Part shown: positions 1 through 7,376 of the stretch, one piece after another | Layout of the letters: the number at the start of each line of letters is the position of its first letter | Numbering within the stretch: the stretch's first letter is position 1 | Origin: Rickettsiales bacterium | GTDB lineage: Bacteria > Pseudomonadota > Alphaproteobacteria > Rickettsiales > UBA1997 | Assembly: GCA_031283795.1 (NCBI GenBank) | Contig: JAITBB010000080.1 | Location: 1-8,779 of the forward strand | Direction: 5' to 3' | DNA: 8,779 nucleotides | The notes under the pieces: model-generated | What the model was told of the DNA's origin: nothing | What the model saw: only the letters and a program-made list of their open reading frames with translations | The model's database searches: none | Position numbers and translations under genes: made by a program

Positions 1-926
1 ATGATGATCTCGAATGAATTCTCAATATTCATGGCGGCCACCAGTGTAACGGGGTCCAATGCCAGTTTGTTATTGAAAAATATGTTTGTTGTGGCTTTCA
101 CCACCTCGCCAGCCACCTCGGCGATCTTAGCTATTATCATAATAACCTTTTTGACCTTTGACGCCGATTTTGTCTTATCCACCGCCGTGGCGATACAGAC
201 ACCCTCGACTACTGGTATTTGGGCAAAGAAGGCTGACAATAGCGGAATGTTAATCTGTATGCACTTGTTATTGGCAGCGCTAAAGGAAAATGAACACTTT
301 GTGTCTCTAGGAAAACCAGAGCCAAAGGATATAAGTTTAAAATCAGGTATTTCTCCAACATCGCATTGCCCATTTACCACTCCAATCTTCATAGGATAGA
401 TCGGAAACATAGGATATCCCCCATCCGGACTCGTTTCCATTTTTGTCAGGTATTTGCTTTCTTCCATGTAGACCTTTTGCTGTTTACAGTAAAGATTCGT
501 ACCGAAGATCTCCTGCATAGCTATGGCACTGTTACCCTCCATGGTGGATGGAGCAAATATATTCGTCATTATGGATCCAGCCATGGCTAAGTATTCCATA
601 GCTTCTGTCTCTTTCGAATCTGAATTTAAACCCTCGTCGGTCCCAGTAACTATTCCAACCTGTATCATATACATCAAAGGCTTTACAATGACTTCGAGGC
701 CTGTGAAAATCTTAGCTAATCCTGATATCCACTTTGTGGCTTCACTCATAGCGTCGCCACTGCCAATTGGCAGGTCACTGTCTGGTCCGAGAGTTCTACC
801 ACAACCACCTTTAGTGTAACAGTAACCATCTTTGGTTTCACATTCAACAGAATGGCTGACCGTAAAATTCATATCAACCATTAGCAGCGCTGCTAGATAA
901 AAAATTATAGAACTACCTATTCTCAT
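1..926 (-). CDS. Probable VirB6-family (type IV secretion) protein, N-terminal part; runs off left edge
   Basis: Reading leftward from ATG at 926-924 there are 308 codons without a stop, so the gene is 3'-truncated by the window edge. The start is limited by an in-frame TAA about 9 nt upstream. No Shine-Dalgarno is evident in the 46-nt gap after the preceding virB6. Residues 1-26 resemble a signal peptide or short anchor (MRIGSS, then hydrophobic IIFYLAALLMV). The rest is mostly soluble, with eight Cys (29, 36, 42, 147, 188, 211, 222, 244), suggesting an oxidised extracytoplasmic domain. Moderately hydrophobic stretches lie at about 67-93 and 260-275. In known Rickettsiales clusters several virB6 paralogues follow virB4 in tandem, each with an export signal and a long N-terminal region before the TrbL/VirB6 membrane domain. 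Position and architecture fit that, but the diagnostic membrane domain would lie outside the window. The paralogue assignment is therefore inference; that it is a real gene is well supported. Confidence 0.8.
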   Translation of the reverse strand, partial: MRIGSSIIFYLAALLMVDMNFTVSHSVECETKDGYCYTKGGCGRTLGPDSDLPIGSGDAMSEATKWISGLAKIFTGLEVIVKPLMYMIQVGIVTGTDEGLNSDSKETEAMEYLAMAGSIMTNIFAPSTMEGNSAIAMQEIFGTNLYCKQQKVYMEESKYLTKMETSPDGGYPMFPIYPMKIGVVNGQCDVGEIPDFKLISFGSGFPRDTKCSFSFSAANNKCIQINIPLLSAFFAQIPVVEGVCIATAVDKTKSASKVKKVIMIIAKIAEVAGEVVKATTNIFFNNKLALDPVTLVAAMNIENSFEII

Positions 927-972
927 AGAAAAACGTTATATATTTCATTATATCATGTTCCCTGGCTATCAT

Positions 973-3900
973 TTATTTCAACGCGTTATCCTCTTTTCTT
1001 TGGCCAATCTTATTTCTTGCCTTGTTTACCATAGCTTTGCCCGGCTCCTTTGTGGCATTGGCTAGTTTGGCTGCACCACTCGCAGCAGTTTTCATCACCT
1101 CCTTCAGCTTAGGCAATCCGTCGACACCCGAATCGATACCTTTGAAGCCCACAGAATTATAGGAGAACAGGTTGGATGTCATTTCAGAAATATATGTATT
1201 CAACTCTTCGAATATGAATATCAGCACCAACATAAAAATAATATCTGAGAACATCAGGAAAAAGTTAGCTATCTGTATGGCAAACCCTGGAAATCCGCCA
1301 AACTCCTTGAGGATAAAATTTACCAGTGTCGAAGAGGTGGTGGTCTGGAAATCGGGAGCGCGACTCACCATGCAGATCGGGCTTTCCTTTATGAGATCTA
1401 TGACCTTGCCCTTAGCCTCATTGCAGGTCTGCTTCTGTATATTTTTCTCTGTGTCATCTCCGACGATGCTAAAGAAATTAGTTTCGCTTATCTTACATAG
1501 TTCTCCACAGTACACGTCTCTTATTGGTTCTCTCGTCCCCTTGAATTTTGCATCTCCGATATAATATTTATCAAATATGGCGAAAAATAGACTAAGCGAC
1601 ATAAACAGAAAAAGAGGAGACATAACATTCTGTGCAAGTCTTACGAGCCAATTGGAGAACATACTTTTAGTTTTCTCGAACAGCACAAGAGGAATAAATA
1701 TTGGAGAAAGAAACAGAAGAATGGTTATGGTGAGAGAGTTCACTATAAAAATATATGCCGCCCTTATTATGAAGAAAAATAACGACAAAAATATTAGGAA
1801 AACCGGCAAAATCATCAAAATGGCCAGGCCAAAGCTGAATACACCCATTATGAGGAGCGCCAGGATGGGAGGGTTAGTCATATTATTTGTATAGTAACCG
1901 AAATACCTGGATAACTTACAGTCCAGGGTGTCGAAAACCGATACGTACTGCCTGTCCCCATAGGCATCGTAGTTGTTGTTTATGTGTTTATTTTTGAAAA
2001 AATAACAGCCTGAATATTTTAAGTTAGTGTAGTCCATGTTTTCCTCATCGATGGACGCTAGACCAAGGGCAAATTCTGCCACTATTCCGTACACTCTATA
2101 GACTGCGCTGAAAACATAGGGAATCCAGTTGGTACTGATAGCAAAGTAGGATACACATATCATTTTCAGTACAAATTTTGATATCTCCTCCGTAGTGAGT
2201 CCCTTGTGCATGAAGGCCAGGTTGTAGCCAAATAGCATCACAGCTAAGGCTAGCACGGCTGTGACTACACCAATCATGTAGTTCTTCAACCTTTTGAAGG
2301 AATTTTTATACTCAGCCATCTTGTCGAGGTTCTGTCCTCTTTTATACACCACTCCACTGGAGCAATCATCTCCCCTAGTTGGATCTTCGTTTGCGTCCAT
2401 ACATCTTGTATGTCCCGCCTTATTCATCAGTATATTCTTAAAGGTTTCGACGGTGCACTCGACCAGAGGCGCGACCAGCAATTTTGTGGATTTGGATGCT
2501 CTGCCGGTGGTATTCGCATAGTTATCGAAATTATGGGATGAACCGACTGAATTAATGCAGGCAAGATCTATGTAGGGTGAATTATAGTCCTTGGGTGCAT
2601 CATCAAGCTTGGGAATCTTCACACAATGTCTATCCAGTTGGCAAAAGTTGGATGGCCTGTTATAGCAGGCCGAAGCTTTGCCATCGACAAAGCAGGGCCC
2701 CATGCAGTGTCTGTTGCCAGCTGAGTCGAAGGTGCATTCGTTGAGTCTATTGTATGTTGTAATTTCTCCAACCGTAGTCTTCTGTCTATAGGTTACGACA
2801 TCATTCTCATCCACAACATCTTCGACCTGAAAACCGCTATCGTAGCTTGAGGAGAATTCAGTTCCATAGATCTCTGTACCTCCTCCTATTCTAAAGTTGT
2901 AGGGACAGAAACTATAGGTTTCCACACAGTACTTAGCTGGATCAAATTTTGACTGTACTATTTTTAATTTTATCATTTTTGCATCACTCGTATTGCTGCT
3001 ATTTAGCTTAGTTTTTTGTGTGTATTCATCCTTCAGTTTCCCATTGGAATCGCAGACGTTCTCATAGGATTTGTAGGCCTCGCAGCAGCCGGTACTCTCA
3101 GCGCTACTGAAACTGCACATACTCTTGTTGGTTACATCTGAGCTGCATATCTGTGTATTATCTACGGTAACCTTTTTTAATTCGGTACAAATTGCTGTGG
3201 AGTCCGGAGGGCTAGTGTCTACATCACCCATCTCAATGTTTGTAGCTATTTTACAGCCACTGGGGGAATCATCCTTATTGCACATCACATAGACTCCGCT
3301 AAATCCTCCTATAGACTCGCTATTATGGATACACACTAGTTTTTGGCTGGCTTCGAGGCAACATTTGTAGGCTTCTTTGTATTCTGGCGTGTTGTCCACT
3401 AGAAATCTTTCGCAGGCAAAATTGGCCGCATCGCTTCCTCTAAAGTAGTATAGTTGGCTGGTCTTATCGGCTGCGCCCATATAACTCACCCTCTCTATTC
3501 TTGGATCCCTGCAGGCTTCATAGGCGTATTCGATGCCCCCGTAGAGAAATTCCCTGAACTGTTTATAGACTACCGATAAATGCGCATCTATATCCTCGTC
3601 TGTCGCAGTGCCCGTTACTCCTCTGAACAGTAAATTGCAGGTTGTAGGATTTCTATCTCTGAAGCATTCATTAAGCTTATAGCTATGAGACCCAAAGAAA
3701 CTACCCTTCATAGGGAAATGCAGTGCCAGATTGTTAAATGTTACATAGTTATTTGTGCCGGCTCTCAACTTCATTTCCTCTTCCAGTTCCGGGCTACCAT
3801 AGGTAAACCAGTCATCGCCACACAGTGACAGCTTATCGAACACCGCTTTTGCCCTATTGTATTGTATTCCCTTAATTATTTCTTTGGCGGTCAAAACAAT

Positions 3901-4512
3901 GGCGCTCATAGCCTCAATGATAAGGAGTTTTTTAAACAGTCCGATTGGTAACTTGGTCACAATTAACATTCCTATGCAGGAAACAAACATGGCGACGGTG
4001 ACTCCAAAACAGAGCGGGTTATACGGATCTAAGTTATAGTCATCCTCATTGTATATGAGCTCTTCCAGATATTTAATCGATTCTAGTCCTATGAGTATAG
4101 CAATACCTTCCAGGGCTGCAGTCATTCCATTTCCCTCGGCGGCATTTCCGAATGCCTTAAGGGTCGAGATGCACAGCACGGGAGCTAGCAACAGATTTAT
4201 CACAATTGAAAGAGAATAGGTTCCAAAATTGACAAGGGAATCAAGAGAATCATTGTCTGTCTTTTCAGTGAAATCCGTAGCAAAAAACTTTAGTCCCTTG
4301 GGCTTGCAGGAAAAACCGGTTGTCGTAGAGTATTTGTAGTCTATCTCGCTGTCGGCGCCCCCGCTCTTGAATTTTCTAACTCTATCCCTCGGACCCACAA
4401 CAACCTCCTCGGTTATAGAACCGGCAAAGCTACTATGGTGCAATGGGGCCACGCTGGAAAGGCATATTAGAGCTGTAAGACAGCTAAAGATACTTTTCCG
4501 ATCTAGTCTCAT
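973..4512 (-). CDS. virB6: VirB6-family type IV secretion inner-membrane protein, extended Rickettsiales type (1179 aa)
   Basis: Polytopic inner-membrane channel component of the type IV secretion system. Residues 1-31 are a signal peptide or anchor (RLDRK, then a hydrophobic core, ending SSFAGS). Hydrophobic segments follow at about 93-122, 131-146, 166-188 and 190-212. A long Cys-rich region (about 215-740) holds 28 Cys between residues 231 and 717, including CC pairs at 384-385 and 476-477. The TrbL/VirB6 domain is C-terminal: membrane segments at about 743-768, 779-818, 881-945 and 953-980, a loop with four Cys (1002, 1006, 1030, 1047), and a last span at about 1076-1101. The stretch LSPIFIPLVLFEKT (935-948) followed by FSNWLVRLAQ is typical of Rickettsiales VirB6 as I know the family. 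The tail (1118-1179) is basic and probably cytoplasmic. Classical VirB6 is about 300 aa, so this is the extended form. The start overlaps the virB4 stop as ATGA, which implies translational coupling. Which numbered paralogue it represents is taken from position only. Confidence 0.93.
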   Translation of the reverse strand: MRLDRKSIFSCLTALICLSSVAPLHHSSFAGSITEEVVVGPRDRVRKFKSGGADSEIDYKYSTTTGFSCKPKGLKFFATDFTEKTDNDSLDSLVNFGTYSLSIVINLLLAPVLCISTLKAFGNAAEGNGMTAALEGIAILIGLESIKYLEELIYNEDDYNLDPYNPLCFGVTVAMFVSCIGMLIVTKLPIGLFKKLLIIEAMSAIVLTAKEIIKGIQYNRAKAVFDKLSLCGDDWFTYGSPELEEEMKLRAGTNNYVTFNNLALHFPMKGSFFGSHSYKLNECFRDRNPTTCNLLFRGVTGTATDEDIDAHLSVVYKQFREFLYGGIEYAYEACRDPRIERVSYMGAADKTSQLYYFRGSDAANFACERFLVDNTPEYKEAYKCCLEASQKLVCIHNSESIGGFSGVYVMCNKDDSPSGCKIATNIEMGDVDTSPPDSTAICTELKKVTVDNTQICSSDVTNKSMCSFSSAESTGCCEAYKSYENVCDSNGKLKDEYTQKTKLNSSNTSDAKMIKLKIVQSKFDPAKYCVETYSFCPYNFRIGGGTEIYGTEFSSSYDSGFQVEDVVDENDVVTYRQKTTVGEITTYNRLNECTFDSAGNRHCMGPCFVDGKASACYNRPSNFCQLDRHCVKIPKLDDAPKDYNSPYIDLACINSVGSSHNFDNYANTTGRASKSTKLLVAPLVECTVETFKNILMNKAGHTRCMDANEDPTRGDDCSSGVVYKRGQNLDKMAEYKNSFKRLKNYMIGVVTAVLALAVMLFGYNLAFMHKGLTTEEISKFVLKMICVSYFAISTNWIPYVFSAVYRVYGIVAEFALGLASIDEENMDYTNLKYSGCYFFKNKHINNNYDAYGDRQYVSVFDTLDCKLSRYFGYYTNNMTNPPILALLIMGVFSFGLAILMILPVFLIFLSLFFFIIRAAYIFIVNSLTITILLFLSPIFIPLVLFEKTKSMFSNWLVRLAQNVMSPLFLFMSLSLFFAIFDKYYIGDAKFKGTREPIRDVYCGELCKISETNFFSIVGDDTEKNIQKQTCNEAKGKVIDLIKESPICMVSRAPDFQTTTSSTLVNFILKEFGGFPGFAIQIANFFLMFSDIIFMLVLIFIFEELNTYISEMTSNLFSYNSVGFKGIDSGVDGLPKLKEVMKTAASGAAKLANATKEPGKAMVNKARNKIGQRKEDNALK

Positions 4513-6902
4513 AGATTTCTGGACCTCTTGTAGTATATTTCTATCCAGTCATCCGGGTTGTCGCTACCAACCTCTTTGATTATCTCATCCAGAAGGATAA
4601 CGGTCTCAGCTCTTCCCGAGAGCACTCTGATAACGTCTCCCATGCCAACCATATCTATTCTGGCTATCACGCCGCCCTGATCCTGCTTAACCAGAAAAAA
4701 CCTACTGCCAGGATCTGTAGTCTTTATCAGCTGAAATTCCCGTTCACTCAGCATGAAGGCTATCTTGTAAGTTTCTGTTGCCTTAAGGTTTGGCAGGTAT
4801 ATTTGTGTGGCTGTCTGCTGCACAAGTGTATCAGAGATACTGCTCTTTGTGGCGTCTTCAACGGACTGGGTAGCAAAGACGACAAAGGCATTTAATTTTC
4901 TAAAAACCTTCAGCCAGTCCTTTATTTTTGGAGCAAAAACCGGATTGTCTATCAGAGCCCAGGCTTCGTCTAGGATTATCATCGTGGGAGTCCCATCCAG
5001 AGAACTCTGGATTCGATGGAATAGGTACAGCAGCACGGGGCTTATACTTTTTTTATCCTTCAGAATTTCCCCCATTTCGAAGCCGAATGCATAGGAGGAG
5101 AAGAAGTCTATTATGTCATCATCGTTGTCAAACAATTTTGAGTGTGAATTCTCACTGTGCCACATTTCCATTCTACCAGCCAGGGAATCTGGGCCACCCA
5201 TGCCGAGGAATGGGGCAATGTTACGTAAAACCCTTTTCTCGAACGGCAGTTTATAGTTGCCATTTATTGCATCAGCTATTCTTGCCATATCCCCAGCCGT
5301 TATGCTTTCTCCATTAACCGTCAGCAGAACTGTCATCCACTCTATTAGGAACGTTCTATTTTCCGGAGTATCCGGAAGCTTTAGAGGATTAAAACCTGAA
5401 CATTGACTAGCCTCAAGAATCGAATACTTACCGCCAAGAGCTCTGATGAATATCTCAGCGCCTCTATCCTTGTCGAAGAAGAACATGCGACAGTTGAATT
5501 TCTGAGCCTGGGCACAGAGAAAATTCATCATAACGGTTTTGCCGGCGCCGGTGGGTCCTATGATCATGGTATGACCAACATCGCGTACGTGAAAACTAAA
5601 GAAATACGGGGTACCCGACACTGTATTTAGGACTGTGCAGGCATCTCCCCAGTGGTTACCTACTCTCTTGCCCGACGGATAATTATGAAATGATGCAAAA
5701 CTGGCTAGGTTGAGGGTATTTATGGTGGACTTGCGAACTATGTACTTAAGATTGCCCGGCAGCTGCGACCAGAAACAGGCCTCCATGTTCAACTTTTCTC
5801 TGACAGCCGTTATGCCGACGTTCGAAAATTCCACTATGGCCATGGATATTGAGTTTTCTACGGACTTATGGCTATCCTCAAAACAGCATAGGCTGAGATG
5901 GTGACTGCCAAAGGCAAATTTACCACTCATGGCTGCATCCAGAGCCTCGTCAATTTCTCTGATCTGCGACACGGCTACGTCTTCGGACTGTATCATACGC
6001 CTCTGTTGAAGTTGCATGCTGCTGATGGCCATCATTCTATTGGTATAGACATAGGACTGCGTGATTATAAACTCGAATGGCATCTGTAGAAACCCATCCA
6101 GTATTCCGGCATTGGTCGATGGTCTATATTCTTTTACAGAGGCTATTGCACCAAATTTAGATCCATTAGGACCCAGTGACTCAAAAATCTTGGAGCTGAA
6201 GTACAGTCTGTTAATGGGGAGATAGTGATCCAGCGTCATCGGAGATAGTCTGTAGTTTTGAATCTGACCACAGTTAATTATTATTCCCAGGAACTTCAGA
6301 AGATCAGAATAGACTCCGTCCTGGGCCTCCTGGAGGGATAGTAGTTCCGGGCCATAGTTTGCAAAACCATTGAGAACTCTTTCGGTTATTTCGTCGATCT
6401 CTGACACCGCATCCTTAAAGATCTTCGACTTTGCGCCCTTATCAGCCTTGCTGCGAAGCTTACTGACTATGCTACCTATCTTTGCAATGCCAGCGGTATC
6501 CTCCTTTCTCACTATGCTTATGTAGTGCTCATTGACGAAAGATCTATCTCCGCTATGTCTATCCTTCCATTCTCTATTTAGCCTCTGGGCGAAAACATTA
6601 CTGTAGGTTCCCCCGGGATAGGCCTCCTCCTTTCTTCTGATGGTATGGAACCATAGCGCGAAGGTTCCGGAAGCCATTCCCTTTAGCAAATTATTTCTGG
6701 CATTTTTCTTTATGTCCACATCATCGTCATCGGCCGTTTCAAAGGAGAAGCCCTTGATCTTTATAACCTTCAGCAAACTATTGTCCTTTAGAAGAATCGT
6801 ATCCTCGTTACAGTGCAAATAATACGGTATGTAGTCGGCAACGGTTCGTTCACCAGGCAGATATTCTTGCCTTGGGGCTGTGTAGGAGTTGAGTTTGTAC
6901 AT
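4509..6902 (-). CDS. virB4: VirB4 type IV secretion ATPase (797 aa)
   Basis: Cytoplasmic, membrane-associated AAA+-like ATPase that energises type IV secretion and works with VirB3 at the inner membrane. The N-terminal half (to about residue 400) is the CagE/TrbE/VirB4 domain. The C-terminal half is the P-loop domain: Walker A GPTGAGKT at 449-456, Walker B MIILDEAW at 641-648 with the catalytic Glu at 646, and a FATQS motif at 676-680 followed by the conserved QQTATQIYLPN-type segment (695-705). Length fits the family (about 790-810 aa in Rickettsiales), and all nucleotide-binding motifs are intact, so the protein should be active. It starts 28 nt after the virB3 stop, with no obvious Shine-Dalgarno. 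Its TGA stop overlaps the start of virB6 by 4 nt. Identification is secure. Rickettsiales genomes often carry a second, diverged virB4 elsewhere; linkage to virB3 and virB6 makes this the canonical copy. Confidence 0.97.
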   Translation of the reverse strand: MYKLNSYTAPRQEYLPGERTVADYIPYYLHCNEDTILLKDNSLLKVIKIKGFSFETADDDDVDIKKNARNNLLKGMASGTFALWFHTIRRKEEAYPGGTYSNVFAQRLNREWKDRHSGDRSFVNEHYISIVRKEDTAGIAKIGSIVSKLRSKADKGAKSKIFKDAVSEIDEITERVLNGFANYGPELLSLQEAQDGVYSDLLKFLGIIINCGQIQNYRLSPMTLDHYLPINRLYFSSKIFESLGPNGSKFGAIASVKEYRPSTNAGILDGFLQMPFEFIITQSYVYTNRMMAISSMQLQQRRMIQSEDVAVSQIREIDEALDAAMSGKFAFGSHHLSLCCFEDSHKSVENSISMAIVEFSNVGITAVREKLNMEACFWSQLPGNLKYIVRKSTINTLNLASFASFHNYPSGKRVGNHWGDACTVLNTVSGTPYFFSFHVRDVGHTMIIGPTGAGKTVMMNFLCAQAQKFNCRMFFFDKDRGAEIFIRALGGKYSILEASQCSGFNPLKLPDTPENRTFLIEWMTVLLTVNGESITAGDMARIADAINGNYKLPFEKRVLRNIAPFLGMGGPDSLAGRMEMWHSENSHSKLFDNDDDIIDFFSSYAFGFEMGEILKDKKSISPVLLYLFHRIQSSLDGTPTMIILDEAWALIDNPVFAPKIKDWLKVFRKLNAFVVFATQSVEDATKSSISDTLVQQTATQIYLPNLKATETYKIAFMLSEREFQLIKTTDPGSRFFLVKQDQGGVIARIDMVGMGDVIRVLSGRAETVILLDEIIKEVGSDNPDDWIEIYYKRSRNL
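4523..4529 (-). promoter_or_regulatory. Weak ribosome-binding site (AAGAGGT) for the long virB6, inside virB4
   Basis: Within the last codons of virB4, AAGAGGT on the minus strand lies 10 nt upstream of the virB6 ATG at 4512. It is the most Shine-Dalgarno-like sequence before any start in the window. It supports initiation at the ATG that overlaps the virB4 stop, alongside translational coupling. Confidence 0.4.
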
Positions 6903-6930
6903 GGACTACATAATTTTAGAAAATCCTATA

Positions 6931-7230
6931 TCAATAGACATCGTAGGAATTTGCCCCCCCATGGAATGTTTTGTTAGGACACATGCTGAAACTGCTGGTC
7001 TTCATAATCAACAGCTCCAGCATCAGCGGTTCTTTGAGACATATGAAATAGGCAACGCAGTGCAGGGATGGCAACATCACCAGTAAATATAGAAAATTAC
7101 TGGTCACTATGAAGGCCATTATGGATCCCAGCGCCTCGATCGCTGCATAGACATAGGTTACTCCCAGTATCATACTTGGTCTTGTCAAACCTAAAAATAG
7201 TGGGTCCGCCTCTATTCTCCCGCCAGTCAT
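6931..7230 (-). CDS. virB3: VirB3 type IV secretion inner-membrane protein (99 aa)
   Basis: Small inner-membrane protein that binds VirB4 and is needed for assembly of the secretion channel. The VirB3 signature DPLFLGLTRP occupies residues 9-18 right after a short polar N-terminus. Two adjacent hydrophobic segments follow (about 19-43 and 46-66), then the family-typical H-x8-KEP stretch (H57 to KEP at 66-68) and a soluble tail ending at residue 99. The length is normal for Rickettsiales VirB3. It is the first securely recognisable gene of the leftward operon. The start is the first ATG placing the signature at the usual distance from the N-terminus; no Shine-Dalgarno is visible. A run of seven G on the coding strand (6960-6954) encodes part of residues 91-93, so slippage there would affect only the last few residues. 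Confidence 0.95.
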   Translation of the reverse strand: MTGGRIEADPLFLGLTRPSMILGVTYVYAAIEALGSIMAFIVTSNFLYLLVMLPSLHCVAYFICLKEPLMLELLIMKTSSFSMCPNKTFHGGANSYDVY

Positions 7231-7234
7231 TGAC

Positions 7235-7315
7235 TCAAGACAGTGTTATAGCGGCAAAGATATAGTGTAATAAACAAAAAATCAAGATAATTATAATTAC
7301 ACGTTTCATAACCAT
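7235..7315 (-). CDS. Possible 26-aa hydrophobic leader or small membrane peptide upstream of virB3
   Basis: A short reading frame runs leftward from ATG at 7315-7313 (or a second ATG at 7309-7307) to TGA at 7237-7235, four nucleotides before the virB3 ATG. The predicted peptide starts MVMKRV and continues as an almost unbroken hydrophobic helix (IIIILIFCLLHYIFAAITLS). This is the charge-then-hydrophobic pattern of a single-span membrane peptide or signal sequence. It is not a credible lipoprotein: the residue before the Cys is Phe, which does not fit a lipobox, so it is not an obvious VirB7. Tight spacing to virB3 would allow translational coupling. Against it, AT-rich non-coding DNA readily yields hydrophobic peptides by chance, there is no ribosome-binding site, and I recognise no family. 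Confidence 0.28.
   Translation of the reverse strand: MVMKRVIIIILIFCLLHYIFAAITLS
7257..7285 (-). promoter_or_regulatory. Candidate promoter for virB3-virB4-virB6
   Basis: On the minus strand, TTGATT (7285-7280) and TATCTT (7262-7257) are separated by 17 nt, matching 4 of 6 bases of each sigma-70 consensus hexamer. Transcription would start near 7250, giving a leader of about 20 nt to the virB3 ATG. A competing arrangement uses TTATTA (7273-7268) and TATAAC (7250-7245), also 17 nt apart, but leaves almost no leader. Either would sit inside the possible 26-codon ORF and exclude its translation from that transcript. This is a weak call by eye in AT-rich DNA. Confidence 0.2.
7288..7299. repeat. 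Perfect 12-bp palindrome (TAATTATAATTA) with a -10 box on each strand
   Basis: The sequence is its own reverse complement. Because of the symmetry it contains TATAAT on the plus strand (7292-7297) and on the minus strand (7295-7290). It lies near the middle of the divergent intergenic region, so it could serve both directions or bind a dimeric regulator. It is made only of A and T, so chance occurrence is possible. Confidence 0.3.
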
Positions 7316-7341
7316 TATAAATGAGATGCTACATGTTCTAC

Positions 7342-7357
7342 TAATGATCCGTCATTA
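7342..7357. repeat. Perfect 6-bp inverted repeat (TAATGA-TCCG-TCATTA), possible operator
   Basis: Arms TAATGA (7342-7347) and TCATTA (7352-7357) are exactly complementary around a 4-nt centre. The element sits 20 bp before the ATG at 7377 of the kinase-like gene. It could be a repressor or activator operator, or a small hairpin in that gene's leader. It is too short and AT-rich to act as a terminator, and nothing T-rich follows it directly. Confidence 0.4.
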
Positions 7358-7376
7358 ATATGTTGTTTTGGTAATA

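Larger units (their letters stand above)
7231..7376. promoter_or_regulatory. Divergent intergenic region between virB3 and the kinase-like gene
   Basis: This 146-bp AT-rich stretch separates two head-to-head genes and must hold the start signals for the kinase-like gene, and for the vir cluster if virB3 is first in its transcript. It contains several -10-like boxes. On the plus strand these are TATAAT at 7292-7297 and TATAAA at 7316-7321. On the minus strand they are TATAAT at 7295-7290 and at 7319-7314, and TATAAC at 7250-7245. None has a strong -35 at ideal spacing, so no single promoter is certain. Two perfect inverted repeats lie here and are listed separately. A possible 26-codon ORF occupies part of it. 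Confidence 0.6.

Noticed and set aside
1..819. Plus-strand frames at 1-399, 366-590 and 523-819
   Set aside because: They lie antisense to one continuous 308-codon minus-strand frame with signal peptide, Cys residues and coherent protein composition. They overlap each other and resemble no family.
927..972. Terminator or separate promoter between the two VirB6-type genes
   Set aside because: The 46-bp gap has no stem-loop followed by a T run on the minus strand and no convincing hexamer pair. Read-through in one operon is simpler.
1172..6822. Plus-strand frames inside virB6 and virB4 (for example 1172-1564, 1577-1894, 4807-5094, 4928-5317)
   Set aside because: They are shadows of securely identified minus-strand genes, with no domain or start signal of their own.
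7235..7315. VirB7-like lipoprotein encoded by the micro-ORF
   Set aside because: The only Cys is preceded by Phe, which does not fit a lipobox, and nothing follows that would form a mature VirB7 domain.
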